Shown here: piece by piece, positions 11,323-23,803 of the stretch
Numbering within the stretch: the stretch's first letter is position 1
Layout of the letters: every line of letters begins with the position of its first letter
Source: Hypomesus transpacificus
Taxonomy: Eukaryota > Chordata > Actinopteri > Osmeriformes > Osmeridae
NCBI RefSeq assembly: GCF_021917145.1
Contig: NC_061065.1
Location: forward strand, 2,043,923 to 2,107,922
DNA length: 64,000 bases
Reading direction: 5' to 3'
Notes under the pieces: generated by a model
What the model was told of the DNA's origin: nothing
What the model saw: only the letters and a program-made list of their open reading frames with translations
Database searches by the model: none
Made by a program: the position numbers and the translations under genes

Positions 11323-12390
11323 CGCTCTCTACGGAGTAGGCTTTCAGCTCCAGCCAGTCCCTCTCCTCCTCATAAGTGAACTGTGTGTGTGTGTATCACC
11401 CCCCCTCTCTCATCTCTGTGCCTCTCCTTTCCTCTCCTTGCGTATGAGGCGAGCATAGTGGAATTTAGAATTCCCTGCCTTTTGCGTTGCCCGGGCAACC
11501 TGCTTTAGATGAGGAAGTATTCTGCAGTCACTATTCAACATGCCCAGCGTGGAGGGAAGAGGCACAGCATCTAAACACAGTTCTCTGTGACTGTGTTTCT
11601 ATGTGTATGTATTTGAGTGAATGCATCTGTGAGTGTATGTGCATGTGTGCGCAAAAAAAGTTTTTAAAGTCAGTTACAAGAGTAAAATAAAAACTCAGCA
11701 GTAATCCAAGTTATAGATAGCCAAGCGCTAACATTGATAGCCTACCGTTAATACTGACATAGCTTATCGTTAACGCTGATAGCCCAGAACTAATGCTGAG
11801 ATAATGCAACCTATCGCTAATGCTATTCCAATGTGTTTGGACACAATCACCTCCTCCCTTCTAGCTGCACATTTCTCTCTGAAACGTGCACTCACTATTG
11901 GCCCCCAAGCTTTTCACAAGTTAGTGTCAGCAAGCTAATGTCAGCGAGACAAATAAAACATTATTGTACCCAAGGGGAAATTTGTCCTGGACTCCATGCT
12001 ACAGTTTATCTCAGTAAAGAACAACAACACCAATCAAAAACAAATTAAATCCAGAAATGATCTATTTAATGAATAAGTATAGTATAACTAATTCACAACA
12101 AAGTGCCAATGTTAGCAAGACGGTGTTGGGTGGCGTCTCCATGGTGACAGGGTCCTACAGCAAGGACACCAAGCTGCTGAACAAGCTTCAAGTGTTCTAC
12201 AGTGCAGGAAGCCATCAGATGTTTACTAACACACACACTCTCACACTCTTACACAGGTGTGTGTGTCACAGAGGGAGGGAGGGAAGGAGGGAGGGAGGGA
12301 ATGCCTGCAGGAGAAGAGGGATTAGTACAGCAGAGCAGAGATGCTGCTGCTATTCAGAGAGCATTACTGCAGCTGTAGCAGCACTCCTAC
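11323..12390. other. rev3l intronic sequence, no feature recognised
   Basis: Mostly unique. Repeated phrases such as 'CGTTAA...CTGATAGCC' at 11700-11830 hint at an old degenerate tandem repeat. Confidence 0.5.
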
Positions 12391-12395
12391 TGAAT

Positions 12396-12397
<2 letters not shown>

Positions 12398-12437
<40 letters not shown>

Positions 12438-12475
12438 CTCCCCCCCTCACACACACACACACACCCCTCCCCCAC
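12398..12475. repeat. (CA)n microsatellite with CCCCTCCCCC interruptions
   Basis: Two CA blocks separated and followed by C-rich spacers. Confidence 0.9.
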
Positions 12476-12694
12476 CCGTCTCCATGGCGCCAGGGCAGAC
12501 TGCTGGTGTGAGACTGGAGCTGAAGGTCAGAGGTCACAGGCCACAGTCTCAACTGTGACCTGGAGCTGGCGCGGGGTGACCTGTGTGCTTCCAGAGGGGG
12601 AGGAGGAGGAAGAGGAGAATGGAGGGAGGGAGGGAGTTTCCAGCTGAACCGTTCCACTCTACATCTGTTTTCTATGGGAATCCAGGAATGATCC

Positions 12695-13534
12695 CTCTCA
12701 GTCCCACAGACAGAGCAGCAGGACAGAGTTAGCCCTCTCAGTCCCACAGACAGAGCAGCAGGACAGAGTTAGCCCTCTCAGCACAGACAGAGCAGCAGGA
12801 CAGAGTTAGCCCTCTCAGTCCCACAGACAGAGCAGCAGGACAGAGTTAGCCCTCTCAGTCCCACAGACAGAGCAGCAGGACAGAGTTAGCCCTCTCAGCA
12901 CAGACAGAGCAGCAGGACAGAGTTAGCCCTCTCAGTCCCACAGACAGAGCAGCAGGACAGAGTTAGCCCTCACAGCACAGACAGAGCAGCAGGACAGAGT
13001 TAGCCCTCTCAGTCCCACAGACAGAGCAGCAGGACAGAGTTAACCCTCACAGCACAGACAGAGCAGCAGGACAGAGTTAGCCCTCTCAGTCCCACAGACA
13101 GAGCAGCAGGACAGAGTTAGCCCTTTCAGTCCCACAGACAGAGCAGCAGGACAGAGTTAGCCCTCTCAGTCCCACAGACAGAGCAGCAGGACAGAGTTAG
13201 CCCTCTCAGTCCCACAGACAGAGCAGCAGGACAGAGTTAGCCCTCTCAGTCCCACAGACAGAGCAGCAGGACAGAGTTAGCCCCTCAGTCCCAAAGACAG
13301 AGCAGCAGGACAGAGTTAGCCCTCACAGCACAGACAGAGCAGCAGGACAGAGTTAGCCCTCTCAGTCCCAAAGACAGAGCAGCAGGACAGAGTTAGCCCT
13401 CTCAGTCCCACAGACAGAGCAGCAGGACAGAGTTAGCCCTCTCAGTCCCACAGACAGAGCAGCAGGACAGAGTTAGCCCTCACAGCACAGACAGAGCAGC
13501 AGGACAGAGTTAGTCCTCACAGCACAGACAGAGC
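12695..13534 (+). repeat. Minisatellite with 40-bp and 36-bp unit variants, about 21 copies
   Basis: Units share CAGACAGAGCAGCAGGACAG. They differ by the presence of TCCCA (long form) or CA (short form) before it. Long and short forms are interspersed in a non-periodic order. Confidence 0.95.
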
Positions 13535-13536
13535 GA

Positions 13537-13676
13537 CCTACATTAAGTACAGGGACATTCCCCCAAGGCAAGTAGGATGAAGTGCCTTGCCCAAGGACAT
13601 AGCGTCTGGGAATTGAACCGGCAACCTTCTGATTAATAGCCCAATTTCCTAACCGTTCAGCCATCTGACCCCTTGA
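13537..13676 (-). mobile_element. tRNA-derived SINE (minus orientation)
   Basis: Reverse complement reads a tRNA-like head (GATGGCTGAACGGTTAGGAA, box-B-like CCGGTTCAATTCCC) followed by a body with CCTTGGGCAAGGCACTTCA and TGTCCCTGTACTTAATG. The same body occurs in the SINEs at 25290-25480 and 44533-44727. Confidence 0.85.
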
Positions 13677-13679
13677 TAC

Positions 13680-13850
13680 AGGGGGAGAGGGAGGTGAGGG
13701 AGGAGAGGGAGGTGAGGGAGGGGGTGAGGGAGGGAGGGAGGTGAGGGAGGAGAGGGAGGAGAGGAGAGGGAGGTGGGGGAGGAGAGGAGAGGGAGGTGAG
13801 GAAGGTGAGGGAGGGGGTGAAGGAGGTGAGGGAGGTGAGCGAGTGAATGA
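13680..13850. repeat. GGGAGG / GGTGAGG purine tandem repeat
   Basis: Continuous purine tract with GGTGAGGGAGG units directly after the SINE. Confidence 0.9.
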
Positions 13851-14334
13851 GATATCCGGAGCCTGTGGCAGCTCTCTGGTGGTCACCCTGCTGTGTGACA
13901 TAACTCATTATGACGACACACGTCACCAGATAACACTGGCATCATTCATCAGAGACACTTCATAATGTGCTATGCACACACAGGAAACACACATTAGTGC
14001 ACACATACCAAAGCGCGCACACACAGATAACGACAGGCTGGCTTGTGCCAGTTTTAACTATGAGCGTCTGTGAACAAAAGGTAGAGGGGGAAGAGAGGCA
14101 CGCAGGAACATTTTCAGTGGATTAAACATTACATAAAATCAAATGAGCATCAAGTCAGCGGTATGAGCGGTAATCCTGGGAGCTAAAACACAGAGGACGA
14201 CTTCCTCAACCTGAGACACAAAACTCCTCCACAATGACGTCGGCAGAGGAAAGACAAGCAGACAGGGCTGCAGTTTGTACTGATGAAAGAAAGGGAAATG
14301 AGGGAGATTAAGGATGGATTGCCATCGAGGGAGA
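13851..14334. other. rev3l intronic sequence, nothing recognised
   Basis: Unique-looking; no exon signals matching rev3l. Confidence 0.55.
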
Positions 14335-14584
14335 ATGGGAGGGAGAGGGATCCAAAGAGAGGGAGGGAGAGGGATCCAAAGAGAGGGAGGGAGAGGGATC
14401 CAAAGAGAGGGAGGATGAGGGATCCAAAGAGAGGGAGGGAGAGGGATCCAAAGAGAGGGAGGGAGAGGGATCCAAAGAGAGGGAGGGGGAGGGATCCAAA
14501 GAGAGGGAGGGGGAGGGATCCAAAGAGAGGGAGGGAGAGGGATCCAAAGAGAGGGAGGGGGAGGGATCCAAAGAGAGGGAGGGG
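14335..14584. repeat. Minisatellite, 24-bp unit, about 10 copies
   Basis: Unit contains GGGATCCAAAGAGAGGGAGG (one GGATCC site per unit). Stop-free DPKRGRER / LFGSLPLP frames result from the 24-bp period. Confidence 0.95.
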
Positions 14585-14697
14585 GAAGAAGAAGATGTTT
14601 GAGGGGTGACAGGGAGAACAGGATAACTGGAACACAATAACTTATTTTCCACTTCATGTTCTGCGGATGTTAATGATCTTACTACCACCCCAACCCC

Positions 14698-14905
14698 AAA
14701 GGAGAGGAAGAGTGGAGCAGGACAGGAGAGGAAGGGAGGAGCAGGAGAGGAGAGGAAGGGTGGAGCAGGAGAGGAGAGGAAGGGTGGAGCATGACAGGAG
14801 AGGAAGGGTGGAGCAGGAGAGGAGAGGAAGGGTGGAGCAGGCTGAAGAGGAAGGGAGGACCAGGACAGGAGAGGAAGGGTGGAGCAGGACAGGAGAGAAG
14901 GAGAA
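14698..14905. repeat. Minisatellite, about 25-bp unit, about 8 copies
   Basis: Unit contains GAGGAAGGGTGGAGCAGGA. Confidence 0.95.
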
Positions 14906-15216
14906 AAGAGGAGAGGACATATGTTAGAGGCCAATGAGAGATTAAGGTTTGGGTTTGATGCTTCTCACAGACACACACACACAGTCCTCTCCTGACTGAT
15001 GAGTCAGTCATTAGGTTCAACACAAAGCTGCAGCAGATGATTGGAGCTCAGCCTGACTGACCCCAGACCAGCCAGAGAGCTGCACTTCCCTTCATGTCAC
15101 AACACCCTATCTTTACTGACTAGCAACTATCACAGCATCAATCCTGGTTTTGATTCAGACAAATCGTTCCTACACATGCAAGACACATAGTGTGTGTCTG
15201 TGGGGGGATTTCAGGC

Positions 15217-15697
15217 ACCCTCCGTGTAATCCCTAACACAGCAGTCTCCTCCGTGTAATCCCTAACACAGCAGTCTCTTCCGTGTAATCCCTAACACAGC
15301 AGTCTCCTCCGTGTATTCCCTAACACAGCAGTCTCCTCCGTGTAATCCCTAACACAGCAGTCTCCTCCATGTAATCCCTAACACAGCAGTCTCCTCCGTG
15401 TAATCCCTAACACAGCAGTCTCCTCCGTGTAATCCCTAACACAGCAGTCTCCTCCATGTAATCCCTAACACAGCAGTCTCCTCCGTGTAATCCCTAACAC
15501 AGCATCTCCTCCGTGTATTTCCTAACACAGCAGTCTCCTCCGTGTAATCCCTAACACAGCAGTCTCCTCTGTGTAATCCCTAACACAGCAGTCTCCTCCG
15601 TGTAATCCCTAACACAACAGTCTCCTCCGTGTAATCCCTAACACAGCAGTCTCCTCTGTGTAATCTCTAACACAGCAGTCTCCTCTGTGTAATCACT
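15217..15697. repeat. Minisatellite, 29-bp unit, about 16 copies
   Basis: Unit contains GTGTAATCCCTAACACAGCA, with a few substitutions (CCGTG/CCATG/CTGTG) marking subtypes. Confidence 0.95.
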
Positions 15698-15825
15698 GAG
15701 GAGCAGCAAATGACCGTGGTTAAACTGTCCAAGACAGCAGACCAGCCTTCACCATCTGTCAAACTCCACACACCTGTCACACCTCCCCTTCATCCAACAC
15801 ACACAAAAACACACACCATTACTGG

Positions 15826-16127
15826 GCCTGGGCCGGGGGGCCGAGGGGCCTGGGGGCCGAGGGGCCGGGGGGCGAAGGGGCCTGGGGGCCGGGGGCCGAG
15901 GGGCCTGGGGGCCCAGGGGCGCCGAGGGGCCTGGGGGCCGGGGGGCCTGGGGGCCGAGGGGCCTGGGGGCCGGGGGGCCGGGGGGCCGAGGGGCCTGGGG
16001 GCCGGGGGACCGAGGGGCCTGGGGGCCGAGGGGCCTGGGGGCCGAGGGGCCTGGGGGCCAGGGGCCGAGGGGCCAGGGGGCCGAGGGGCCGGGGGGCCGA
16101 GGGGCCTGGGGGCCGAGGGGCCTTGGC
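15826..16127 (+). repeat. Extremely G-rich minisatellite, about 9/18-bp unit
   Basis: About 300 bp built of GGGGGCC, GAGGGGCC and TGGGGGCC words, with dozens of G4-G6 runs on the plus strand separated by 2-5 nt. It is the most G-quadruplex-prone segment of the window. Confidence 0.95.
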
Positions 16128-16310
16128 CGATCTCCATCAGAACAGCCCTGCTGAGGGAGGGAGACACACACACCAGGGTGAGTACTGGTTCCCTCCTGAC
16201 CTGTGACCCCCAGGAGAGCTAGCAGATGTAGCTTCCCATGCTAACACCACAGACAACACCTAGTCCTCTCAGATGTAGTCTAAGACAACTGCATATTATT
16301 CTGATTTATG

Positions 16311-16512
<202 letters not shown>

Positions 16513-16519
16513 AGTCTCT

Positions 16520-17940
16520 TCCCTCCCAGATGAGCATCTGGTCCATCAGTCCTCTGTCCTCATCACACCATGGTCTGTCCTGATTCCCTGATCACGGCGC
16601 ACACATGCACACACACCTGCAAGCAACTCAGATAGCGACCGTCCAGCTGGTTCAATACCGCTGATTACAAATGGTATGATCGTTCACACTAGCAGGATGT
16701 GATTCTCCAATGTGACGTGTCAGTATGTTTTCAGCGGCAGCGTCAACACGCTTCAGCTGGTTTGGTGAGCGGCACAAAACCCAACACACGAAACCACGCG
16801 TTTGAATTAATGTGACATCAAATACATTCTAATTCAGCGCCTGTGCCAGATTATCCCTGAGGTAATGCAGTCCAAGCAGAAAAACCGGCAGTTTAACAGC
16901 TCAAAGCACATCTCGCCGATACGATCAGGAGAACAACGTGTAGTCATGTATGTTGACAAAACAGTTTCAGAGTCGATCACTGTCTATGCCCCATGCGCAT
17001 GACGACCAGATCAACTGATCAGTTCAAGTTAACGCTGTAAACTGTATGGGCAGGGCTCTCCAATACAGTACTGCATTGCAACAGATAGACATTGTGAGTT
17101 TTATAATATTTTACCCTTGTGCACTTTCACTTTGCTTCGTCCAGTCGTGTCTGTGTATGTTTAGATGTTAAAATGTTACTGGTGCAGCCAGGTCATTATG
17201 CAGATTAAAAGCGGTCCGCAGAGAAAGCTTTCAGAGCGCAGTGTTCTGTTTGGCACGCGGGGAACTCGAGCTCTGTGGCTGCACTGCAATTCAATCTGCT
17301 GGGGATGCAGAATGCATCCTAGCTGAAGTAGGCTTAATGCGAAAATACTTTCTACACACGGATAACGATTCAGGGCATTGGAATCGAATTGGTGGCTACG
17401 GATAGTAATTCAACCGTGTTCTAAATAGCCTACTAAAGTGATGCATATATAATTAAATTCTTACATCACGTTACAGCTTTCAATATGATCGTTTTTCGTA
17501 GCAGTAAGAATAGGAATATCACTCACCTCATGACGATCCGGCTGTCGCTTGTTGTCACGAAGCGATCTTCGTCGTCAACTTCGAATGAAGAAATATGTTG
17601 AAATACTTTTCGAAAAGTTCGCTCAATGTGTCACAGAGAGAATATCAATGGAACGTCGCCGGAGCGAAATAGGCTCACAGTAATATCCAGTAAAGTAATA
17701 AAAAAAAAGTGAAAATGTAAAAAAGGGTTTTCTCCTACATGATCGACTGCATTTCACGATTGTTTACGCCACCCTAAACAGTGGAAACAGGAGAAAACAT
17801 AACGGGTTTATGTTCTCTGAACTCCAGTCGTCTCATCTAGCGGCTGAGAGCCGCGGCATTCAGTCTGCTGCTATTGACGCAAGGTTTTTACACAAGTAGC
17901 CTACGTGGGACACGTAGGAGACGTAAAAAGAAGTCGCCGC
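16520..17940. other. Repeat-poor segment, probable rev3l 5' region
   Basis: The first long stretch without simple repeats, with higher CpG content than the flanks near 17520-17940. It lies between the minus-strand rev3l exons and plus-strand srp9, where a rev3l promoter is expected. No TATA box or defined start can be assigned. Confidence 0.45.
17531..17640 (-). other. Candidate rev3l 5' exon ending in a consensus donor
   Basis: On the minus strand the sequence CGGATCGTCATGAG is followed at 17530 by gtgagt, a perfect 5' splice site. The residues it would encode do not match the REV3L N-terminus, so it is more likely a 5' UTR exon; the upstream boundary is not determined. It is a candidate only. 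Confidence 0.3.
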
Positions 17941-18355
17941 AATCACTGATCTGAGATCAGGTCGTCCCATAACATTTTAATAAATTGAAGTAGTAAGAAA
18001 ATGAAATGACCCCACCTGGGATCAGATGATCGCCCCACCATGTTTCCACCCCTCCATGTTTCCACCCCTCCAATCTTTGAGGATGCATTGTAGAGCAAAC
18101 CTGTGCCCCCTTGTGAAAAATCTGTGATTTTAGGCCAATATGGATTTGGAAGTTTACCAATAATTTGCATGGTGGGCCGCAGCGTGGTAGAGTACTTTCA
18201 ATGGCATCAAGTCTTTGTGTGTTTTGTGACCATAAATATGGAACTGAATTAAGATTATCAACAGTAATCTTTGTAGTCACTCCAATTGTTTAGCCATTCA
18301 ACAATAACTTTTAAAAGTTTTTCTAGCTCTTCAGACTCAGTCTGTGTGTGTGTGT
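17941..18355. other. Intergenic sequence, no feature recognised
   Basis: AT-richer; contains GTTTCCACCCCTCC twice in tandem near 18040. Confidence 0.5.
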
Positions 18356-18372
18356 GCAGGAGAGAGAGAGGT

Positions 18373-18428
<56 letters not shown>

Positions 18429-18605
18429 AGGGGTCAAAGCCAGGGAGTTTGACCTGGGTTGATGTTCCAGGACAGGTGTCTTTCCCTGGGGCTGGTGAGG
18501 ATGAGGGTGTTGAGGATAGTGAGGATGAGGGTGGTGAGGATGAGGGTGGTGAGGATGGTGAGGCTGGTGATGGTGGTGAGGGTGGTGATGGTGAGGCTGG
18601 GTAAA
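18356..18605. repeat. (GA)n and GAGGATGAGGGTGGT tandem repeat
   Basis: (GA)n at 18360-18427, then about 10 degenerate copies of a GAGGATGGTGAGG-type 9-15-bp unit at 18493-18600. Confidence 0.9.
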
Positions 18606-19850
18606 TCAGAGGCCCTGTGACTGGCCTCTCAGACCATCTATACATCTAATCTGCTGTCAGCAGGACATAAACACGCCAGGCTGACGTCACCATCACAGAG
18701 TGGCAGCAGCAGTCTGTTCCTGCTGCTCTGCACTGTGGGGATTAGCAGATAGGACAGATATTAATATTGTTGCATTGAGACATTAGTATACACACCCTTT
18801 CACTTTATTGTGAAATGAAGGATAACCGAAAAATAGCCAAAGAGTGCTATATGAAATTAAACCAATTCGCAATCACATATTGCAGTTATCGTTTATCAGT
18901 TAGGCTTAACCTACGTATGTATTGTAATATATTGTAGCAGACACCTGTAGCACAATGGGGTGTGATGTTTTGTCTCCTTGTGGGCCGGCCACAAGCAATA
19001 AAGCTTTCTTAAACTTGTTATTCCCTACTCTGTCATAGGCTATTGGAGATAATCAGAGTTAAGGTCTGAAGCTAATGGTATGTCTTATGACTAGTTGACT
19101 ACCAGATGTCCTTTGTATTTTGATACTATATTAGTTAAAATAGTAACAATGATGGTTCATTACCCCCCTCCACCATCTCCTACATTATAGGCCTGTTACA
19201 TTTTTTCCATTTATCACACTTTTTTATCCAGATGCGTTCAAATAGGGTCGTGCATGAAGTCCGGCAGAAGATCGACAACAAATGCACAGGCATGAGCATT
19301 TAAACATTGCAATGAGATAAAGGTAGATGACTGACGAAAGTTCGTATTAAAATATCAACCTCAGTGCTTATTTACTCCATGGCCACGTACAAATCCGCGA
19401 ACCTTTTCCGCCATCTTTTGGTTATTTCACAGAACTACAGTGTTTGTAAATGTTTGCCCAATCTCGTTCGTTTTTGTGCAACTACTCTATGTACGCTGCT
19501 CAAACACTTCACCTCTCAGCCCGTTTCGCCTTTATTTAGATTAAACGTATTAAAATGGTGAACGTATTAAACTGTTTCTTAAATATTTAGATTAATAAGT
19601 AGGATAGTCCCTCTCGAAAAAGGACATGGTAGATCTCACGTGTGGATCTTTGATTGAATTGCGACATCCCCAGCACAGTTTCAGTACCGAGTCCTGTGAT
19701 TGGCTTACAACATCCTGGTCCAATCGCGTGGTGGGTTATTACTTTGATCCCGCCTGGTCTGGGTTCGCTGATGTGGTGATCGGGAGTTAGCAAACCTTCG
19801 AGGCCAGTTCACACTCATCATTAGTTTGTATATGTTTCACGTTTATATAA
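18606..19850. other. Intergenic region upstream of srp9
   Basis: Unique-looking, no exon recognised. It should contain the srp9 promoter towards its right end, but no specific element can be defended. Confidence 0.5.
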
Positions 19851-19853
19851 AGT

Positions 19854-21293
19854 ATGCCTTATTTTCAGACGTGGGAAGAGTTTGCTCGTGCTGCTGAGAA
19901 GCTTTATCTGACAGATCCTATGAAGGTAAAAGTTCTAAGTTAGATTTTCTTTTGAGAACGAGCTATTGCTAGATTAGCTAGCTAGTTTGCCAACGAGCTA
20001 ACATGATTCCAGACTGCAGATAATTGCTAAGACTTAGCGTATGACAGTCGTTTTAGAGCACCCTTATGTCAACTCTTCATTAAATCATCAATGTCCCATG
20101 AGTAGCTAAGATTTAATAAATGTTGAGGATCATTTGCTGATCTAAATTGACTTGATACCCAATCGTGTTGTCCAACGTTAGGTAAATGATGTATTTCCAT
20201 GTAGTTCAGACTGTAGATAGCTAGGTAGTGCCAGCTGTTAGCTAACAGTCGACAAACATCATGCAGCACTAGGTATCTGCATTATAATCAGAGTTGTGTT
20301 TATGTTGTCAATCATTATCAGTCATTATTTTCATTTATTACACGATTGGTCATTCATTTAAACCTTATTGATTTGCACACAACTAACCTTTTTTTATTGT
20401 TTATTTCCTGTGTGTAGGTCCGGGTGGTCCTAAAGTACCGGCACTGTGACGGTAACCTTTGTATCAAAGTAACCGACGATGCTGTGGTAAGTACAGTAGA
20501 TTAAGTCGGCACTGAAGCAGTTGCTCAAAATAATGTACATGCCACGACTCAACCATACTCATGTCCTTGCAAGGAACTACACGCGCGTTATAGTTTACAA
20601 ATGTACAATGCTAAGAGTCTTTACTTCAAATACTATCATCAAATATAATGGATTTAAATGACTCAATTAAACAGTAGTGTACCATTCATATCTTCGAGCA
20701 TAATACGTCCAAGTTGCTTTCCGGAGATTTTGTGAATTTAAATCTTAGTGTTCAGGATGTATTTATCAATTTTCCAATGACATATTAATGTGTGTTAATA
20801 AACCACATTCCCTAGACAGAGTAACACTGCGGATATCGCAGTAAGGAAGGACTATGTCTCCTTCATGTCCTGAAGTAGTTAAGGCGGCAGGCGTGTGTTG
20901 CTTAGGCGGCCGCCCTAACTGCAAAGTGCCGCTGGAAACCCTGATAGATAGACCATATTATGTGCGTAGATTTTTTAAATGTTTATTTAGAGCAGTTTAA
21001 CCAAATAAAAACATTTTCATATGCCTTTTTACGAGCAATGTACCTTGTTACAGAGGGTTTCACAAAGATCTTCAACAGAGATTTTAGTGAGGGATCTCTT
21101 CCTCCAGAGACAGTTGGCCCAATACTGCTGTGTGAATGACTGGTGTTTGATGTGTTGTCCTGCTTGGCTCCAGTGTCTGCAGTATAAGACTGACCAGGCG
21201 CAGGATGTGAAGAAGGTGGAGAAGCTACACGGGAAGCTGATGAGGCTTATGGTCTCCAAGGAGTCGCACAGCGGCGCTATGGAAACGGACTGA
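19854..21293 (+). CDS. srp9: Signal recognition particle 9 kDa protein (SRP9)
   Basis: SRP9 pairs with SRP14 to bind the Alu domain of 7SL RNA and imposes elongation arrest on ribosomes making secretory proteins; it is cytosolic. Three exons: 19854-19925 ([20 protein letters not shown]), 20418-20486 ([20 protein letters not shown]) and 21174-21293 ([20 protein letters not shown] to SGAMETD and TGA). All junctions are phase 0 with GT-AG introns. The product is 86 aa, the same length as human SRP9, and aligns without gaps, including the [17 protein letters not shown] block. AATAAA follows at 21685-21690. The next gene downstream is ephx1, as in human. The identification is essentially certain; the transcription start is not resolved. 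Confidence 0.98.
20839..20943. repeat. Dispersed repeat fragment in srp9 intron 2
   Basis: 20839-20876 is identical over 38 bp to 26407-26444 in ephx1 intron 5. The adjoining 20880-20943 (AAGGCGGCAGGC, TTGCTTAGGCGGCCGCC, then GGAAACCCTG) matches the end of a MITE-like repeat at 58057-58222. Confidence 0.75.
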
Positions 21294-21684
21294 TCTGACC
21301 CGTCCTTGCAACCGACTCGCACGTTTAAACAACACGACACCGGACAGATGAGACTTTGAGATTGGAGAGGAGAGGAGAGATGTAGGGATGGTGGGAATCA
21401 AACCATGAAATGGAGAGTTGAACTTGATCTGCTCAGAGGCAGGATGGAGCTCTGGTAAAGGGCTTGTGTATTTATTTTAACGATGGGACAATAAGAGATG
21501 TGTCTTACTCACTTATGATTTTCATTATGGACTGGCCTATGTACTTCTTTTAGGTTTTCATTCGAAAACTGAACTGTTGTTCAGGACCATGTTGGAAGTG
21601 AAGCAGAACCTATTTTCTCAAGTGAAAGACTCGTGCCTCCAATGTCATTTCAGCAACTCTGCTAGTTAGTTATATAAGACACTC

Positions 21685-21690
21685 AATAAA
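21685..21690 (+). terminator. srp9 polyadenylation signal AATAAA
   Basis: Canonical hexamer 392 nt after the srp9 stop codon, followed by T-rich sequence. Confidence 0.8.
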
Positions 21691-21693
21691 TGT

Positions 21694-22684
21694 TTATATG
21701 CCCCATTTTTGCTTATTTATTTCTACAGAAACCTGTTTGTTATGTGCAATTTTAGTGTGCTGAAAATCTCCAGATCTATTTCAAGACGGAACACACTTTT
21801 CATAACTTTTTATTATGGTGAAGGAAAATTAACTACCCTGATAAACTACATTACCCAGAATCCTCAAAATCCATTTCAACACTAGAAAGTGTCCGAGAAG
21901 TCAGAACAGTTCGTGGTCACTCTGCTTCAAATCGCTCGTGGAATAACAAACTCGCGGTGACCAGGTATGAACAATGTGACAGGATTGTATCTTGACAAAA
22001 GTAAGCTTGGGTATCAAGTGGTTTTTTACCATATTTGTAACCTATATATTTAACTACGTTCTGCAGTGGGTTACAGCCTTGTCATTATGTAATGGATTTG
22101 CGTGACAAGTAGATTAAGAGACTCGACTTTCATGCATTGTTTAACTACGGTCTTGCATACGAATGATTATTGTAGTTAAAATTTCATTTGAGTTATTTCG
22201 TGACGTTGGGTCTGTAGCATAGAACACATGCATACAATGAAAGTTGACCAGTATCAGTTAAATATCGACCCTTCAACTATTAAACGCTCTTTCGGATCCG
22301 CGGTTTGCGACAGTTACAGACAAAATACTGATTTGTATTCAAATTTTATCTATGACTTGAGGACTATTTGGCCAATGTCCACAACATGCCACAAGTGCAT
22401 TTACTGTCTTGACTCACTCCTTGAACCGTCCCCTCCAAAAAGTGTTTGGGCTGGTTGCTAATAGATTTATGCAGATCAAATCTGGATCTGCTATTTCACA
22501 TAGTTTTAGTTTGTTTGAACAACTCGTACATCTCTGTGATTACATTAATCACTAAAATACAAAGTTAAACGAATTTTATATTAAGTTATCCATGCAACAT
22601 TGTACGTTGTATGTCCCTAAATTCCCTCCGTAATTTGTTGATGAATTAGTGGGCCATAGAGAAAAGCTTTGTCATGCATTTTGG
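21694..22684. other. srp9-ephx1 intergenic segment, possible ephx1 5' UTR exon
   Basis: At 21964/21965 the sequence GGTGACCAG is followed by gtatga, a plausible 5' splice site for a non-coding first exon of ephx1, whose coding exon has its own acceptor at 23790-23791. Nothing else is recognised. Confidence 0.3.
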
Positions 22685-23360
22685 CAGTTAGTAACTATGA
22701 CCCTGTGCCCATGTCAGTTAGTAACTATGACCCTGTGCCCATGTCACTCCTTAGTAACTATGACCCTGTGCCCATGTCACTCCTTAGTAACTATGACCCT
22801 GTGCCCATGTCAGTTAGTAACTATGACCCTGTGCCCATGTCACTCCTTAGTAACTATGACCCTGTGCCCATGTCAGTTAGTAACTATGACCCTGTGCCCA
22901 TGTCACTCCTTAGTAACTATGACCCTGTGCCCATGTCACTCCTTAGTAACTATGACCCTGTGCCCATGTCAGTTAGTAACTATGACCCTGTGCCCATGTC
23001 ACTCCTTAGTAACTATGACCCTGTGCCCATGTCACTCCTTAGTAACTATGACCCTGTGCCCATGTCACTCCTTAGTAACTATGACCCTGTGCCCATGTCA
23101 CTCCTTAGTAACTATGACCCTGTGCCCATGTCACTCCTTAGTAACTATGACCCTGTGCCCATGTCAGTTAGTAACTATGACCCTGTGCCCATGTCACTCC
23201 TTAGTAACTATGACCCTGTGCCCATGTCACTCCTTAGTAACTATGACCCTGTGCCCATGTCAGTTAGTAACTATGACCCTGTGCCCATGTCACTCCTTAG
23301 TAACTATGACCCTGTGCCCATGTCACTCCTTAGTAACTATGACCCTGTGCCCATGTCATT
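22685..23360 (+). repeat. Minisatellite with alternating 30-bp and 33-bp units, about 22 copies
   Basis: Every unit carries TAGTAACTATGACCCTGTGC and CCATGTCA. Short units are joined by GTTAG and long units by CTCCTTAG. Both lengths are multiples of 3, so 262- and 301-codon frames stay open across it; these are artefacts. It lies upstream of the ephx1 start codon. Confidence 0.95.
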
Positions 23361-23803
23361 CCATTCTCTACCTAATCCCTCTAGGACTAGGGACTTATTG
23401 CAGCAACAACACCACCTCTGTTCTACTCTGTGGCTGAAAACCTCTGGTCAACTGGGTGGTGATTTTACTGCCATAGTTAGAATTATGAATCGAGCTGTCG
23501 GCCTCGTGTCTGTTCATTTCTGTGGAGAGACAGTGTTTCAGGGGCAGCTTTCAGAGCACAATCTTTATCATTAACCCACACATTATGATAAACTCTTCAT
23601 TCCTTCTCCCGAATGCATTATATGTGTCCACTGCCTGCTGTGTCCATTGCTTGGTGTGTCTTTGCCTCTCAAACTTCCCATCTGTCCAATCCTCAATCTC
23701 ATCAACCTCACCTATCTCCCATCCTCTCTCTCTCGTCCTGTCTTTCTCTTTCGTCCTTCCTCTCCCCTGTCTCCTCTCCCCCACCCTCCAGCAGACTGGC
23801 ACC

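Noticed and set aside
12120..12215. Coding-like plus-strand stretch (TVLGGVSMVTGSYSKDTKLL)
   Set aside because: No splice sites on both sides and no family recognised; lies within the rev3l intron.
19842..19853. TATATAAA as srp9 TATA box
   Set aside because: It touches the start codon, too close to serve as a promoter for this mRNA.
22649..23574. 262- and 301-codon plus-strand frames near ephx1
   Set aside because: 30/33-bp minisatellite; the genuine ephx1 start is at 23804 with matching protein homology.
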